From: Xiphias gladius
Taxonomy: Eukaryota; Chordata; Actinopteri; Istiophoriformes; Xiphiidae
Length of the DNA stretch: 64,000 nucleotides
Assembly (NCBI RefSeq): GCF_016859285.1
Contig: NC_053400.1
Span: forward strand, 21,629,501-21,693,500
Direction of reading: 5' to 3'
Within the stretch, counting starts at the first letter, position 1, and every line of letters begins with the position of its first letter. Both the position numbers and the translations under genes were made by a program. Shown in pieces: positions 36,217 to 48,004 of this stretch. The notes under the pieces were generated by a model. It made no database searches and was not told the origin of the DNA. It saw only the letters and a program-made list of their open reading frames with translations.

Positions 36217-38576
36217 TTAGCTCGTAGCTTTTGTGCGTCTTCCTGTAGGATTTCTCGTGCTACGTCTTCGACTGCTGCGGGGTGCATTGGCCCTCTGTCG
36301 GCGTCGGTTCTGCCTTCCTTCTCCTCTCACGACACTTGTTATTGTCTGACCTGGAGAATTCTGCCGGGCCTGGAAGACACTCTGGTGATTCACCTCACGA
36401 TCTCCACAGGTGAACGTCAGTGCTACGCCCTCGTTGCCCTTCATGACACGAGATGTACCATCGGATGTGCCATCAAAGCAGCGTCCAAGTGCAATCTCTT
36501 TGGCTGTGCGTGGATCCTGGTCTGTCACCGTATAAATTCCATAGTTATGGCCCAGAGGGTCAAGAGGCGCTAGCATGGTGAACTCATTGGTGTCATTGTT
36601 GACAGCTAGGGGCAGGTGGTTGACCAGATAATCCTGAAGAATTGCATTGACATGGTCTCTCTTACAGCTTCCTTGTGGAATCACCTTCACGAGGGTACGA
36701 TCTACACGTTCCTGATCAAACAGCATCCCACTGCATTTGAACTCCACGCACACAGCTGATAAAGTTGCCTGGTCCATGTCACGGATGCTGCGAGTGTCTC
36801 GGAGCCCATAAAGCTGGCCCACTGTCTTGGGATGGGTGCCACCCATGTTGTGGGACCGCACGTTGATCTCATGTGGGCTGTTGATTTTGACTTTAATGTA
36901 GCAGGCCCGGTATTCCATGGGCTTTGGCCACCAGCTCAGGTAGTCCTCTGTCCAGCTCATTGGGTCATCTTCATTGAACGGGACTGTGTTGTAATCATAG
37001 CGATCTCCTTCCACTCTTGAGAAACGGAAGTGTGCTGCACTGAATGGGGCCTCCTCACATTCTTTCAATTTCTCAAATGCATACACTGGTCCATTGCCCT
37101 CCTCGGCTGTGTTGGCACTTGGTTTTGCCACATTGATGCTGAATGCTGTTTTCTTCACCCTGGGGTCTTCATGGTCAGACCGCCTGTAGTTCAGTTTACC
37201 CAGATAAGGCTGGGGCACTCCAATGAGGTTGGGATTTAGTTTTGGAGCAGAAGGGACAGCCTCCAGTTCCTCCCCGCCAAGGTTGGCCATGACATAGGCA
37301 GAGTAGGCATCAGCTTTTTGTTCATCACAGAAGGCAGGAAGACAGGCACCATTGGGACCAGTGATGACACTATCAAATCGTCCCCAGGCACGTGGGTTAG
37401 AGGAGTAGCCAGCTGCGGGTTCCATGTTTATGAGACTCACCACAACACCCTCCACCTGCTCACTGGGCATAAAGCGCTCACTGCGGAAGGCCCTCACTTT
37501 CACATAACACCTGCGGTTCTCTGGGACGTCCAGGTTAAACAGCCGTCTCTCTCTGATCTCCATGTTACCAATCAGAAAGGTTCTCTCCTCCCTTTTGCCT
37601 CTTCTTTTCTTCTCCACTTGCAGACTTCCCTCCTCCTCCCACAAGCCAGTATCAGGGTTCAGTGACCACAGCTTCATGGTGTTGAGGTGCTCAGGCATCT
37701 TCACCTGAGCAGAATCCAGGAACACCTTCACTTCACCTGCGTTCAGGGGCTCATTGTTTTCCTCACTTCTGAAGTCAACTGAGAACATACCATAGGTTCG
37801 CAGTGGCAGGGTATCTCCTTCATCTCCTACAAAATTGAGATCACTTTGAGCTGCAGCAGCTGTGGACATGTCTCTTGGGTCGAGAAACGTTACACTAGCA
37901 TTGACGTTACCCGTGAAGACTTCTCCATTCTCCTTATAGAAGGAATGGGGAGGAATCTGGATCTGAACCATTGCCTCTTGGCCCTCCATCTCCCCAAGCT
38001 CCAGAGTGTTGGTTTCTGTGGGGCTGATGGTGACAGGAGCTTTCTTTCTCAGAAGTTTGATCTCATGGTAAACAGCCCCTCCTTTGCTGTTAAATGGAAG
38101 TACTTTTGTGGTGTTGACAAATTTCTGCATATTGTCCACAAAAGTCAGGACTAGCCTCTCTGTGTCTTGAGGGACCTGGATGGAGAAGGCCCCTTTGTAG
38201 CCTGTGCGGCTGATTCTGACTCCATTCATAAAGATATGCCCAAACCTCATCGGCTCTCCATTATCTGCAGCAATGGCCCTACCATGCACAATAGCCTTGG
38301 TATCCACACATTTTTGGCAGCCACACTCAGTCACCACCATGGTGGGGAGTTGGTAGCCCTGGCATGTTAGCTGCCTCTCCTCCATCTTTTCCACACCACA
38401 GCAGTAAGCCACTTTGTCTTTGCACCTGATGACATTGTCCAGCTGTCCAGCACATGTACTTGAGGGGCACTTGCCCACATCATAGTAGAACGAGTCTGTG
38501 CTGTTTTGGTAGCAGTCATGTGGAAGACGGATGAGGTGGGAATCAGGCTTGGGGTTACACGAATGCTCATTTCTAC
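36217..38576 (-). CDS. cilp: cilp last coding exon (2360 nt) with furin-type site and basic tail
   Basis: This single exon encodes residues 378-1163, two thirds of the protein. It begins with cysteine-rich SCNPKPDSHLIRLPHDCYQN and contains the conserved GEPMRFGHIFMNG and LDPLGHNYGIYTVTDQDPRT segments. KKRRGKREERTF (residues about 700-711) fits the known cleavage of the CILP precursor into an N-terminal CILP-1 and a C-terminal product. The last 40 or so residues are very rich in Arg and Ser (RQNRRRQRANAPRSS and onward), with no acidic residues near the end. The acceptor is CAAACACAG just upstream at 38577-38585. The antisense open frames over this exon are shadows. Confidence 0.95.
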
Positions 38577-41500
38577 CTGTGTTTGAGATGCAGAAATCAA
38601 AATGTTGATTTAGTTTGATCATACTGTCATCTTTCTAAAGTAAAATACAGTATGTACTCCATTGATATTACTCCACTTATATATATATGTTCCTGTGTAT
38701 TTAATATGCTTTTATCAATTTAGCAAGAACATACCTAAGACTTTGAGTGTAGCTGGTTTGGACTTAATAGCCCCAGATGGACCACTTGCTCTGCAGTAGT
38801 ACTCCCCAGCCTGTTCAGGATGCAGATCTTTTAAGACCAAGGTGTTCTCAGACTGCTTCTCCAGAAGACTGTTGTTATGAAACCTGTTTGTTCACACAGA
38901 AGGAAAGACAGACAGAAGATGCAAAGGCATGGAATATATTATGTTTTTGAAATTAAAAAAGACAAACAAACATTAAATGACTCTATGGGAGGCTAGAGTT
39001 GTGTGTGTGGTCTCTGGACTGTAATTTCAATATAACAAGTCCTACCATTGGTACTTGTCCGGCTGTGGCGTTCCTGCCACTTTGCAGCAGAAGGCAGCAG
39101 TTTGTCCCTGCCTCCTGGCCTTGCTCACAGGGTTGCTCAACACTTGAAGCTTCTCTGAAAAATGACAATTGGAGTTAAAATATATTATCCCTAAGTTTCC
39201 TTACATGCTTAAAAAAAAAACTTCCTTTTCAGTAAATATGCAGCTCAAAATTTTTTCATATCTTAATTTGTTATAGCTACAATGGTAATGTGAACTGTAA
39301 TCAAATATTTTGCTATAAATCCACAGACATTTATTGTACCTGTTCTTTTTAGCTGGACACTGAGGACTGAGGTGCGTTCAGCACTGGTGGGCACAACAAC
39401 ATTAAGGTTGGCATGACCCTGCAGGCTGAATGTCAGCGAAGTGTTGCCATCAGGGCAGATACCAGGGATGCGGAAATGTCCGTTGTGGTCAGTAAGGGTA
39501 AGAAGCTTGCCATAGCGAAGGATAACAGCCCCTTCAGCAGTGAGACCTCCAGCACCACGTACAGAACCCAATAGGATGTGCTCTTCACACATGCATGTGT
39601 CACACTCAGCATTCACCCTCCCCATCACACATTGCAGGGAGCAATCTTAAGAGTAGAAAAAAACGAATACAAAGTTTAGTTGTTCACAGGTTAGCTATTC
39701 CTTTTTGTGAAAATCTATATCAGATGAGGTTATGCTAAGTCGTGACCTGACTGAATTTAATTACAGAAGAGTCTGTCCAACTAAACCGAGGCTAACTCAC
39801 CTGTCTTTGGGCACTCAGGTCCATTGCATGCTTTCCCTTCTACTTTAGGGCCACTACAAGGCATAGAGTGAGATTGGCAATTTCTGGAGCGAAGTTGGAC
39901 CCCCACTTGACCACAGAGGGCGGGGCATGGGCTCCAGTCTGACCACGCTCCCCAGGTACTCTGAATGTTCTCACTTTTATCTGTTGGAAAATAGAGCATT
40001 AGTAATATTCAAACCAACACCCTGAAAGGAAATACACTATAATTTGCATGTGTATTACCAGAAAGTTTCTGGAAGGAGGAGGAAAGTCAAGTTTTTAAAA
40101 AGGTACAGGACTCAAGAGTGCAGTATCTTGCCTTTACGCTGAGACCATATTTTGATATATGAAATAAATATCCAAAGGTGCTACGAGACCTAACCTTTGG
40201 GACAGAGGAAGCGGACTGCGTAGTTTGAGCAGTTGCTTTCGGGAGCTTGCTCCTCATTGAGGCACCAGAAGCCCACAGTGGGGTCTGCATGGACCTTTTC
40301 GCCAGTTTCGCGGGCTGGGACCCATTCAGTGGTTCTGGCTTCGATTGCCCGTGGAGTCTCACAAACCCGGGCACGGTAATAGAAGCGAATTGCATCCAGC
40401 TGCTCATAGTCTCCACGACCTCCGGGGTGATCAACATTGAACCATGTAGTCCACTCGTAGTTTTCTAGACACAGAGAGTACAGAAACAAATGTGGCCTGA
40501 ATAGCAGCTTATACTTACTGTGTTAGGAATATGACTAAACCCATAAAAAGATCGTGTATACTTCTGAATACATATTTGGTTTAGAATTTTAGAAGAAAAG
40601 TTACCATCAGAGTGGTAGACAGCTGGACTAAACTCTTTGTTGTCCTTTCTCCATGACCCTGCAACAGACAAATAGAAATGTTTGATTAATGCCTTAACTG
40701 TGTCTCACATGATTTGTGTGCCATGCATTCATACATGCATATGTATACATTTATGTCTGGCAATGTGCTTTCGCTACTACTCCAAATGTTGCTTTCTTGA
40801 AAATATAATTTAGAGTCTGTGAATTGAATTTTATGTAAACACGAAATCAAATATTAGTGACTGGGCAGTGATTCCTCTCTCTATACTACTAGTGCACTGG
40901 GTGAGACACGTCAAAGATAAATATGCATTGCCTTTTGATGAAAAAAAAAAAGTTTTCTGAAATAATTCAATCTACGATAATGTCAATCTTGAGTTAACTG
41001 TACATATCTGTAAATATGTATGTAAGAGTTGTGTTTTGAAAATGTAACTACATACGAGTGCAGTTGTGTGTATCTGTAAAATCTGCAAACTCTAGTTCAG
41101 TTGTTGCTGGCTAACACAGACTGTCAGTTTCGAACATACAGGGTGACCAGTCTTGACACTGATTGAGAAAAACTTAGTCAGGGTCACAGAAAAATACAGC
41201 AGGGGGTAACAGTGATTTAGAAAACATGTCAGCCTAGTTTAGTTTGAGTAGAAATCTGCAAATAGGAACATACTATCAGTTGTAGACCGATGCTTGTAGA
41301 AAAAAAAAACTAAATCATACATTAACATTCAATTTTCTTTTGACTTTACAGTGTTAAAGCCAAGATTTCAGTCTAGAGTTCAAACTGTTTTATCAGCCTG
41401 CTTCTAATCTTATTGTATTGCAATGCACGACTCTTTTTTTATGATTAGCGTACATTTGCAAGTCTCCCCATCTGACTATTATTTAAAATTAAATGTGTGT

Positions 41501-41633
41501 ATATTCAGTACAGATGTGGCACTAACAACACCAGAAACAAGAGTCTGAGCATCTTCATGAGGAACCCACCTTGAGCAGTAACAACAGTGGCTGAGGTGAT
41601 TCCCAGGATGAGGAGAAGAGGCCACAGTGACAT
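36217..41633 (-). CDS. cilp: Cartilage intermediate layer protein 1, 8 coding exons
   Basis: Coding exons in transcript order: 41633-41570, 40658-40605, 40464-40195, 39980-39801, 39645-39340, 39154-39046, 38883-38735, 38576-36217. They total 3492 nt, 1163 residues plus TAA, with phases consistent. CILP is a secreted matrix glycoprotein of cartilage, tendon and heart; the mammalian protein binds TGF-beta and antagonises TGF-beta and IGF-1 signalling. Domains in order: signal peptide (MSLWPLLLILGITSATVVTA); a WxxW-type cysteine domain (residues about 39-129, YEWTTWFNVDHPGGRGDYE); thrombospondin type 1 (about 130-190); a carboxypeptidase-like fold with its cysteine lead-in; an Ig C2 domain (about 292-377); then the long C-terminal exon. 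A dibasic processing site RRGKR ends at about residue 706. Closer agreement with CILP1 than CILP2 (for example SWTEDYLSWWPKPMEYRACY) supports the name. Human CILP is about 1184 residues by recall. Confidence 0.95.
38735..39154 (-). CDS. cilp: cilp exons 6-7: Ig-like C2 domain
   Basis: Exon 6 (39154-39046) and exon 7 (38883-38735) encode one immunoglobulin domain. Exon 6 gives EKLQVLSNPV then AFCCKVAGTPQPDKYQ, with the first Ig cysteine. Exon 7 gives WFHNNSLLEKQ, LVLKDLHPEQAGEYYCRA (D-x-G-x-Y-x-C type motif) and the closing strand. The phase-2 intron splits the domain at the conserved tryptophan region, as in many Ig domains. Confidence 0.9.
39340..39645 (-). CDS. cilp: cilp exon 5: carboxypeptidase-regulatory-like domain
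   Basis: The exon encodes DCSLQCVMGRVNAECDTCMC, then a beta-rich repeat unit with GAVILRYGKLL, TDHNGHFRIPGICPDG and TSLTFSLQGHANL. The pattern (variable lead, T-D-x-x-G-x-F-x-I-P-G) is characteristic of CarboxypepD_reg-like folds in CILP proteins. Its six cysteines near the start match the mammalian linker after the TSP1 domain. Confidence 0.88.
39801..39980 (-). CDS. cilp: cilp exon 4: thrombospondin type 1 repeat
   Basis: The exon encodes one TSP1 repeat, residues about 130-190: WGAWSDWSPCPALCGQVGVQ, then LRSRNCQSHSMPCSGP and GKACNGPECPKTG. The W-x2-W-x2-W ladder, the CxxxC and the six cysteines are all present. The first of the WxxW tryptophans can be a C-mannosylation site. Confidence 0.93.
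40195..40464 (-). CDS. cilp: cilp exon 3: WxxW (mucin-2-like) domain
   Basis: This 270-nt exon encodes ENYEWTTWFNVDHPGGRGDY, then EQLDAIRFYYRARVCETPRA, the ARTTEWVPARE segment, GFWCLNEEQ and NCSNYAVRFLCPK. It matches the WxxW domain found in mucins, CILP and related secreted proteins. NCS is a potential N-glycosylation sequon. Confidence 0.93.
40605..40658 (-). CDS. cilp: cilp exon 2: short linker exon
   Basis: Fifty-four nt encode GSWRKDNKEFSPAVYHSD between the signal peptide and the WxxW domain. Phase is preserved (1-1), so skipping this exon would not break the frame. Little conservation is expected in this linker. Confidence 0.8.
41570..41633 (-). CDS. cilp: cilp exon 1: signal peptide
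   Basis: The ATG at 41633-41631 begins MSLWPLLLILGITSATVVTA-QG, a classical signal peptide. The donor AAG/GTGGGT follows at 41569. The upstream minus-strand sequence TTTACCATAG/GTGAAAG near 41674 could be an acceptor for a non-coding first exon. Confidence 0.88.
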
Positions 41634-43440
41634 TTTCACTCTTTGTCACTATGTCTGGCCCTTGAACTTTCACCTATGGTAAAGTGCGTTTCACACCAGG
41701 GAATCCAAAGAAGATAAGAGTCCAGCAAAAAATGATACTTCAATGGAACTTTAGTGTTAAACTTTAATAAGGTGAATTTAAAATAAAATAGCATATATCA
41801 AGAACAAAAAAAAATCTGTCTATGGCTATGTTCCATGCTTTTTGTCTTTGAGGTTTTAGGGGAAAAAAAAAACATGGATGGACAGAGCCCCCCCTCCCCA
41901 AATCACATTACACATCTGTGTTAGCCATCACCATTCATCAGGGGAACACAAACATTTCTGCATCCACTGACGAAATACTGGCAACAAAATCCACCCACAC
42001 CCACACAGACAGACACACAAGGTTTGAATTTGTACACTAGCAAAATTGTACACGACAGACATCTGCCTTCACGCTGAACGATCGGAAAGAATAATGATAC
42101 AATAATTAATACATTAATTAAGTTTGGACAGAAGGAATCACATGCAATAGATTTGAGTGCAGTCATTATAAAAAGGCCATTAGCAGATATGCAAGTTACC
42201 AACAGTAATCTGAAATAAAGACTAAGGTAAAAATAGATTATGATTCAAATAAAAATGACAATACTATTCAAACTACAGGCTCTGAAATTAGAATGAACCG
42301 TCCAAGTTCTGCAGCATAGTTTAAACTTAAACCACTAAAACACTTGCCTATTTTGCTGATCTTGTAGTTTTTTAAACCATGCATACAATAACCATCCAGT
42401 TGCCTCTAGAGTGTGATTTTCCCTCCTCTGCCTATTTGATTTAAAGTACATAGCAGATCGATGCGGACACATGAACATATTTGATAATCTGTTTTTTCCT
42501 TACCTTCTTGTTGAGAGCACAACCCTGTTTTTTTTTTGTAACGGAATGCCTCGCTTTACTCTTTCCCTCCTTTTTCTTTCTTTATATTTCTGTCTCACAT
42601 TTCTCTCCTCCACCTCTGTTCTTCACTCTGGTTCAACACCCTCCTTCACTCTCCCTTTTATACCTCTTTGCCTCTGCCTGCAACACCCCTGCCTCTCCTC
42701 CCTCCTCTCTTGGCAGTGTGCCACAGTGTCTTTTGATTACACTATTATCCTTATAATTTATCACCTTCATTGTACAGGCTTGACACGCAGTGGTTATTAA
42801 ATAGTGCTACATCTGAAAGAGGGACAGTCAGGGGGTCCGAGTAACAAATGCCATTTCAAGATTAATGCTGACTGAGTCAACTGGGCATTTGCCCAGTTTC
42901 TCCGCTGCTCTCAGCCTGCATGTTTCTGTTTCATGACTCTGCATTAATGAACAGTACATGCTGATGACTGAGGTGATCCACTATTTGATCGTGATAGTGC
43001 ACACTGGCTTTCTTATGTGTTTTAAATACCTTAAAGCACATACTAGAGCTGAAAAACAGGAGTCAGTGTACATTTAGAGTAATTCCTGATAAACGTCACA
43101 TATTTTGGAATTTCTCATTTCTGTTCAACATTTGTAGCATCAAATTGTATCTTCTAGTTAAGACCATCTGACAAAGTGGTTTATTAAAATGCAGAAACCA
43201 TTTGAAAATATTCTCTTAAGTAAGTTTTACATAAATAACCTTCTGCTCCTGGTTTTTACATCTCCTGCAGCTATGCATCTACATGTTATGTAATGCTAAC
43301 AGACCAGCCACAGTTTCAAATCTGGCAGTTTGATTAGAGCCCATTTATTTTACAAGCCTATCCGCAATCACACAGTGTAAATCTGACACCGATTTTAGAC
43401 AGATTGCTGAGTGAAGATTGTATTATTTCAAACATTTAAC
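41634..43440. other. cilp upstream flank, no gene seen
   Basis: This should hold the cilp promoter, but I find no confident TATA box or transcription start. A long pyrimidine-rich tract lies at about 42481-42720 (TTT/CTC-rich on the plus strand), which produces open frames without biological content. Confidence 0.4.
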
Positions 43441-43689
43441 TCATGTCAGTATAAATAAATCTTAAAAAAAGATTTTACCAGCGCACATTGAGCAAAACCT
43501 TGTTTCAGTGGGAGAATAAAGTCGGTCAGCAAACAATTTATATATCCAGCAAATACAGAGCAACATTATAATCCATATAAAATTATGTTTCTGGTCTGGC
43601 GAATGTAACTCCACTCTCTTTTGGCTCTGTTGTTTTGGTTGCCAACTCCTGAGGCAAATATCCGGCTCTTCAGCTGCTAAACGCTCTAC

Positions 43690-43930
43690 TATGTTCACAA
43701 GCTAGTCAATAGCTTTGTCTGCTGTTTGGTACTGAGCAGGTAGTGCACAGGGTTTTTACAGCTTTTCCACTGCAAATGACTGGCTAATGTGGCCTTAAAC
43801 AACGCTATGAGAGCGGTGAGTGTGAACCAAAACAGTGAAGTCGCAGGCCTGCAGACCTAAACAACGAGCTGAAAGACGCTCTAAAGGGTGCTAATTCTCC
43901 GTGTTCGACCCCTTTCCTACTACACATATA
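43690..43930. repeat. Possible interspersed repeat
   Basis: The segment from TTTGTCTGCTGTTTGG through CCACTGCAAATGACTGGC and the GAGCTGAAAGACGCTCTAAA block resembles, from memory, a dispersed fish sequence. It has no coding frame and no sister copy in the window, so this is tentative. Confidence 0.3.
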
Positions 43931-45340
43931 CATTTATCATCCCAGTCTAGAAAAAAAAGAGAGACAGATTCAGACACAGAGAGGGATGATGTGGAGCAGA
44001 TTCTAAAAATACACTTGTGTCAGTCATGCCTGTTAGACATCCTGTAATTGTCAGTATCCGTTGTTTTTCCGCACAATATTCGTTAGCTGACCTCATCGTG
44101 TCAATTACAAGGCAAAGAACACCCAGGAGGGGAAGTATAAAAACTTGGTGCTGCGCCTCAGTCTTTCCAGGCTTCTTTAAGTTCCCAGGCCAGGTGAAGG
44201 GACAAATGCCTGGTTGGGGTCAATCTCTGGATACATAAAGTAAATTGTGCTTGCCATGTGTAGACACTACTTTTGAAAGGGCATGAAGAGGAACCAGCCT
44301 GAGCAAAACAGGGTCTGACTAGAAAACAGTCCTGTTTCGACAAACATGTTTACCTTCCACCAATTATCGTGTTCTCTCAGCAGAGGACATGGTAAGTGTC
44401 AATGTGTGCCAGTGTCGGGAAATCAGGAGGCGAATTAACAAAAGACCAAAAAAAAAAAAAAATTTGCTCCAGGGAAATAACTGTTGGTGAAAATACATTC
44501 ATTCCGGTAAAAAAAGAACTGGTGGAAAAAAAACAGAAAACAAAACCAAAACACCAACGCGTATTGTTGTGTTCATACTACATGTTTTTCTGTAAGACAT
44601 GCAAGTACAGATTTTTTCATTAAACACATCTCAATTTAAACAAAACTAATAGCAGTGTTTACCATCCTCATCAGTAAAACAGACTTATATTCTACTTCAA
44701 GTGAATTCTTTGTGAATTTCATCAATATTGCTAATATTAAAAAATCTTTATCCAGTAGCCTACATTGCCTGGACTCCAGATGTCAGGTTCTTTTCAAAGA
44801 CAGAAGCTTTTTGGTAGCGGCGTGTTTTTCTAACATTTACGAGCAGTTTAGTGAGGACAACTTTATAGCACTTATTAGGTCCTCAAAGGACTTTATGTGA
44901 GAGAAGCGATAAATGGACACACAAACAGAAATACGCAAATTGGTCTCTGGGCAACAGAAGAAGACACAGTCCATGTTTCTGACAAACAACAGTCTGTAAC
45001 TGGATTCCAGACAGGTACATCATGTTGGGCAAAGTCTGTGCCATTACATCAAAAAGGACTTTTTATGAAAGTGATGATTTTTACTAGTTTCCTTTTTTAT
45101 TTTGGTATGATTTTAACAAAGTCCACTATGTCAGGCCAAAGGTGTAGGTTTTCTGTCATCAGGCTGGTATTCACTCAGCCTCTTGCAAAATTTGTCATCA
45201 ACAGTAAATACTTACTTTGCTTAACAGTGAACATTTTACGTGACAAACAGAAAGTTGTTTGATTGTTGTTTTTTGTTTTATTTCCCTGTTTGGTTTCACC
45301 ATTTGTTTCATTTCAGGTCTTCGTCAGACACTCAGCTACA
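43931..45340. other. Intergenic, no gene or clear repeat seen
   Basis: The open frames here are short and show no recognisable protein. There are short poly-A runs at about 44448-44461 and 44527-44534. Confidence 0.4.
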
Positions 45341-45349
45341 GCAGTGGTT

Positions 45350-45800
45350 TTCAGTGATGGAAAGTAACTAACTAAGTACATTTCAAGCACTGCATTTACA
45401 GTAAGTGCAGTTTTTAGGCACATTACTTAAGTATTTCCATTTTTTCCTACTTTCCATCCCACTACATTTCAGAGTACTTTTTTCACCACTATATTTATCT
45501 GACAGCTGTAGTTACCTGTTACTGTACTTTAAGATTTTACATATAAAAAACAAACAATCTTATAAAATATGATGCAATAGATTACACTACCCAGAAGGAT
45601 ATAAGTTGTTATAATTAAACTCTCCCCACCCATATACAACACCAAAATGTTGCTTACATGTAGAAAAAAATCAGTAATAATAATCCAAAGGGATAAAATA
45701 CACTGACAAGGGACATTCTGCTGCATCATGACTAAGTTTGATATTTTCAGTAAATTTAAAATTCTACAATGTAGTACTTATACTGTATATTTATACTCAT
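45350..45800 (+). repeat. MITE-like element B, copy 1
   Basis: This begins GATGGAAAGTAACTAACTAA and carries the characteristic CCACTACATTTCAGAGTAC, TTTATCTGACAGC and CTACCCAGAAGGATATAAG segments. It shares these blocks with the elements at 46565 and 52690. There is no open frame of substance. Confidence 0.7.
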
Positions 45801-46564
45801 GTGTGTATATATTTATATATTATTACTACTTTTGCTTAAGGAAGGTGAATCCTTCTTTAAACTGTCACTTTGTCTCCTTCAGTTGTTTACAATACGATCA
45901 CCAATATACAATATGTATGTGATTGACAGGAGTTGGTATACAGGTTGATGTATTGCAATGTTTAACAAATACAGTGTATTGTAACATAGCACTGTGAATT
46001 GAGTATTATTCCTTTAACAAAGCACAAATTCCTGCAATGTTTGTGGTTGACGCAGCAGAATGTATCATCACATGTGGAGGATACCTGCCACTCACATTAA
46101 CAGGGGATGCGGGCTGCGTTCTTTCATGTTAGTAAATATGTAGGTTCTTATTGGCAGCTCAGAACACAAATAAAATCAACATCCTGACTTAACACACCAT
46201 CAATTACTGCGCCAAGCTGGAGTCAGTCCCAGGACGGAGGATGACAAGCCAGAATCAGAACAAACAATGCTGAACTACAAACACCAGATATGATTAGATT
46301 ACTCATGTCGGCTGGAGCCAGAACCCAGAATAGGTCACAGTTAAGACAAGTTAATGACAAAAGGTAAGTACAACAATTTCAGGGTTTTAGGTCATTTCTT
46401 CAACCCTGCATAACTGTCTTTTTATTCATTATTTAAATGCATAATGGAAGCAACCTAAGTTGTAGTTTTATGTCAGATACAACTCATCGTTTTTTTAGCT
46501 CAATAATTAGACACTGTTCAAGATGTAAAAGTGGTTGAAAACGGACTAACTTACTGTAATTCTA

Positions 46565-47158
46565 TAGTGGTGGAAAGTAACTAAGTACATTTACTCAAGT
46601 ACTGTATTTAAGTACAATTTCAAAATACTTGTAATTTGAATATTTCCATTTTCTTCTACTTCATACTTTTGCTCCACAACAAATCAAAGGCAAATATTGT
46701 ACTTTTTTTTTTTAAACTCCACTACATTTAATCATATTAATGACTATAGTTACTTTACAGATCCAGAGTCATAATACAAAATATCATCAACAAACAAATC
46801 ATGTATAATTATCGGTTAAGAGAAGACTTGTTGATCCCTTGGGGCAAATTTCACAAGCTACCAAGAATTACACAAACTGATTAAAATGAGCTCAGCCTTG
46901 CCAGTTGCAAAATTAAAGTTGCATTAAACACATTAATGCATCAATAGTTATAATCCAATAATATATTATGATTTCCTCTGAAATGGGTCACTCTGTACAA
47001 TGAGTAGTTTTACTTTTAAGTATATTTTGATACCAATACTTCTGTAATTTTACTTATATAAATTTGAATGCATGACTTTTACTTGTAATGCAGTATTTCT
47101 AAACTGTGTTACTGCTATTTTTACTTAAGTAAAAGATCTGAGTACTCCTTCCACCGCT
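46565..47158 (+). repeat. MITE-like element B, copy 2, with both ends
   Basis: The left end is AGTGGTGGAAAGTAACTAAG then TACATTTACTCAAG. The right end is ACTTAAGTAAAAGATCTGAG then TACTCCTTCCACCGCTGC. The right end read in reverse complement begins GCAGCGGTGGAAGGAGTA, so the two ends form imperfect terminal inverted repeats. Length is about 590 bp, without a transposase frame. Confidence 0.75.
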
Positions 47159-47587
47159 GCATTCACCTCGAGATTAACAGTATTTATGCTCAACAATACT
47201 GGAGCTATCGGGTTTAGACCTGTCGGTGTCAACATGCTGTATTCAGTCCCTGATGAGTGAAGCTATTTCAGTTATCTCTGTCTAATCTTAATAACAATCT
47301 GCCAGTGCTGGGGTGTAGCTCTTGAGATTTTTCTCATGAGGGTCTCTGTGGTCCAAACCAATTTCATCCTCAATGAGGAACCCTCTCCTGGTAATAGAAG
47401 TTGTCTGTTTTCATCAGAAATGTAATTCTTGTACACTGAAAGATGACGTCCCTCCCTAAAAGCCAAATGTGTTGACTTCTAAATGTCTTGGCAGTTTCTT
47501 TGAATCCGAATCACACTTTTTTTCTCCCCCAGAGCAGACGTAAAGGAAGTAGAGTGGGTTCTCCCCCTCTCTGTGATGCCGGGCCCC

Positions 47588-47638
47588 TAATGACAGTAGC
47601 AGAAGTTGCTCTGCATACTTTCACTGGTAGAGTCATTA
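47588..47638. other. Inverted TAATGAC / GTCATTA pair
   Basis: TAATGAC at 47588-47594 and GTCATTA at 47632-47638 are exact inverse copies flanking 37 bp of unique sequence. They resemble homeodomain half-sites. The interval is non-repetitive and sits in an otherwise repeat-rich region. Confidence 0.3.
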
Positions 47639-47646
47639 AAAAGGGA

Positions 47647-47675
47647 CCAACACCACCACCCCCACCACCACCACC
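47647..47675. repeat. (CCA)n-like microsatellite
   Basis: An impure CCA/CAC tract that encodes only a poly-proline shadow in one frame. Confidence 0.85.
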
Positions 47676-48004
47676 AGTGCTCTCGGCATAACCTCTGCCT
47701 CCTCTCTGTCCTGGTCTGCTCTGGAGAAACATTTCATGAAGGTTAGTCTCTGTCCCGGCTACAGGAGCCTTCTCTGTTTAACCAGCCGCCACCGAAACAC
47801 AAAAACGCTGTACTGTATGCTCCTCAGCTCTACAAGTTAAACGATAGGGTCACCAAATTTCGAGTCTATCTTATAACAATACTCACGTGCCCATTTGCAC
47901 TTCGAAAAGTGATACTGGTTGCACAAGTACTGGTCAAACCCATAACTCTTTCAATGTACATGGAGGCATGTGAGTATTATACCAAGATGGAATTGAAAAA
48001 AATC

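Noticed and set aside
36832..38370. Several plus-strand frames opposite the large cilp exon
   Set aside because: Antisense shadows of a strongly conserved coding exon.
42471..42800. Frames of 91-109 codons rich in Phe, Ser and Leu
   Set aside because: They come from a pyrimidine-rich tract; no signal of selection or homology.
47488..47732. Poly-proline and poly-glycine frames near 47.6 kb
   Set aside because: Produced by the CCA microsatellite.
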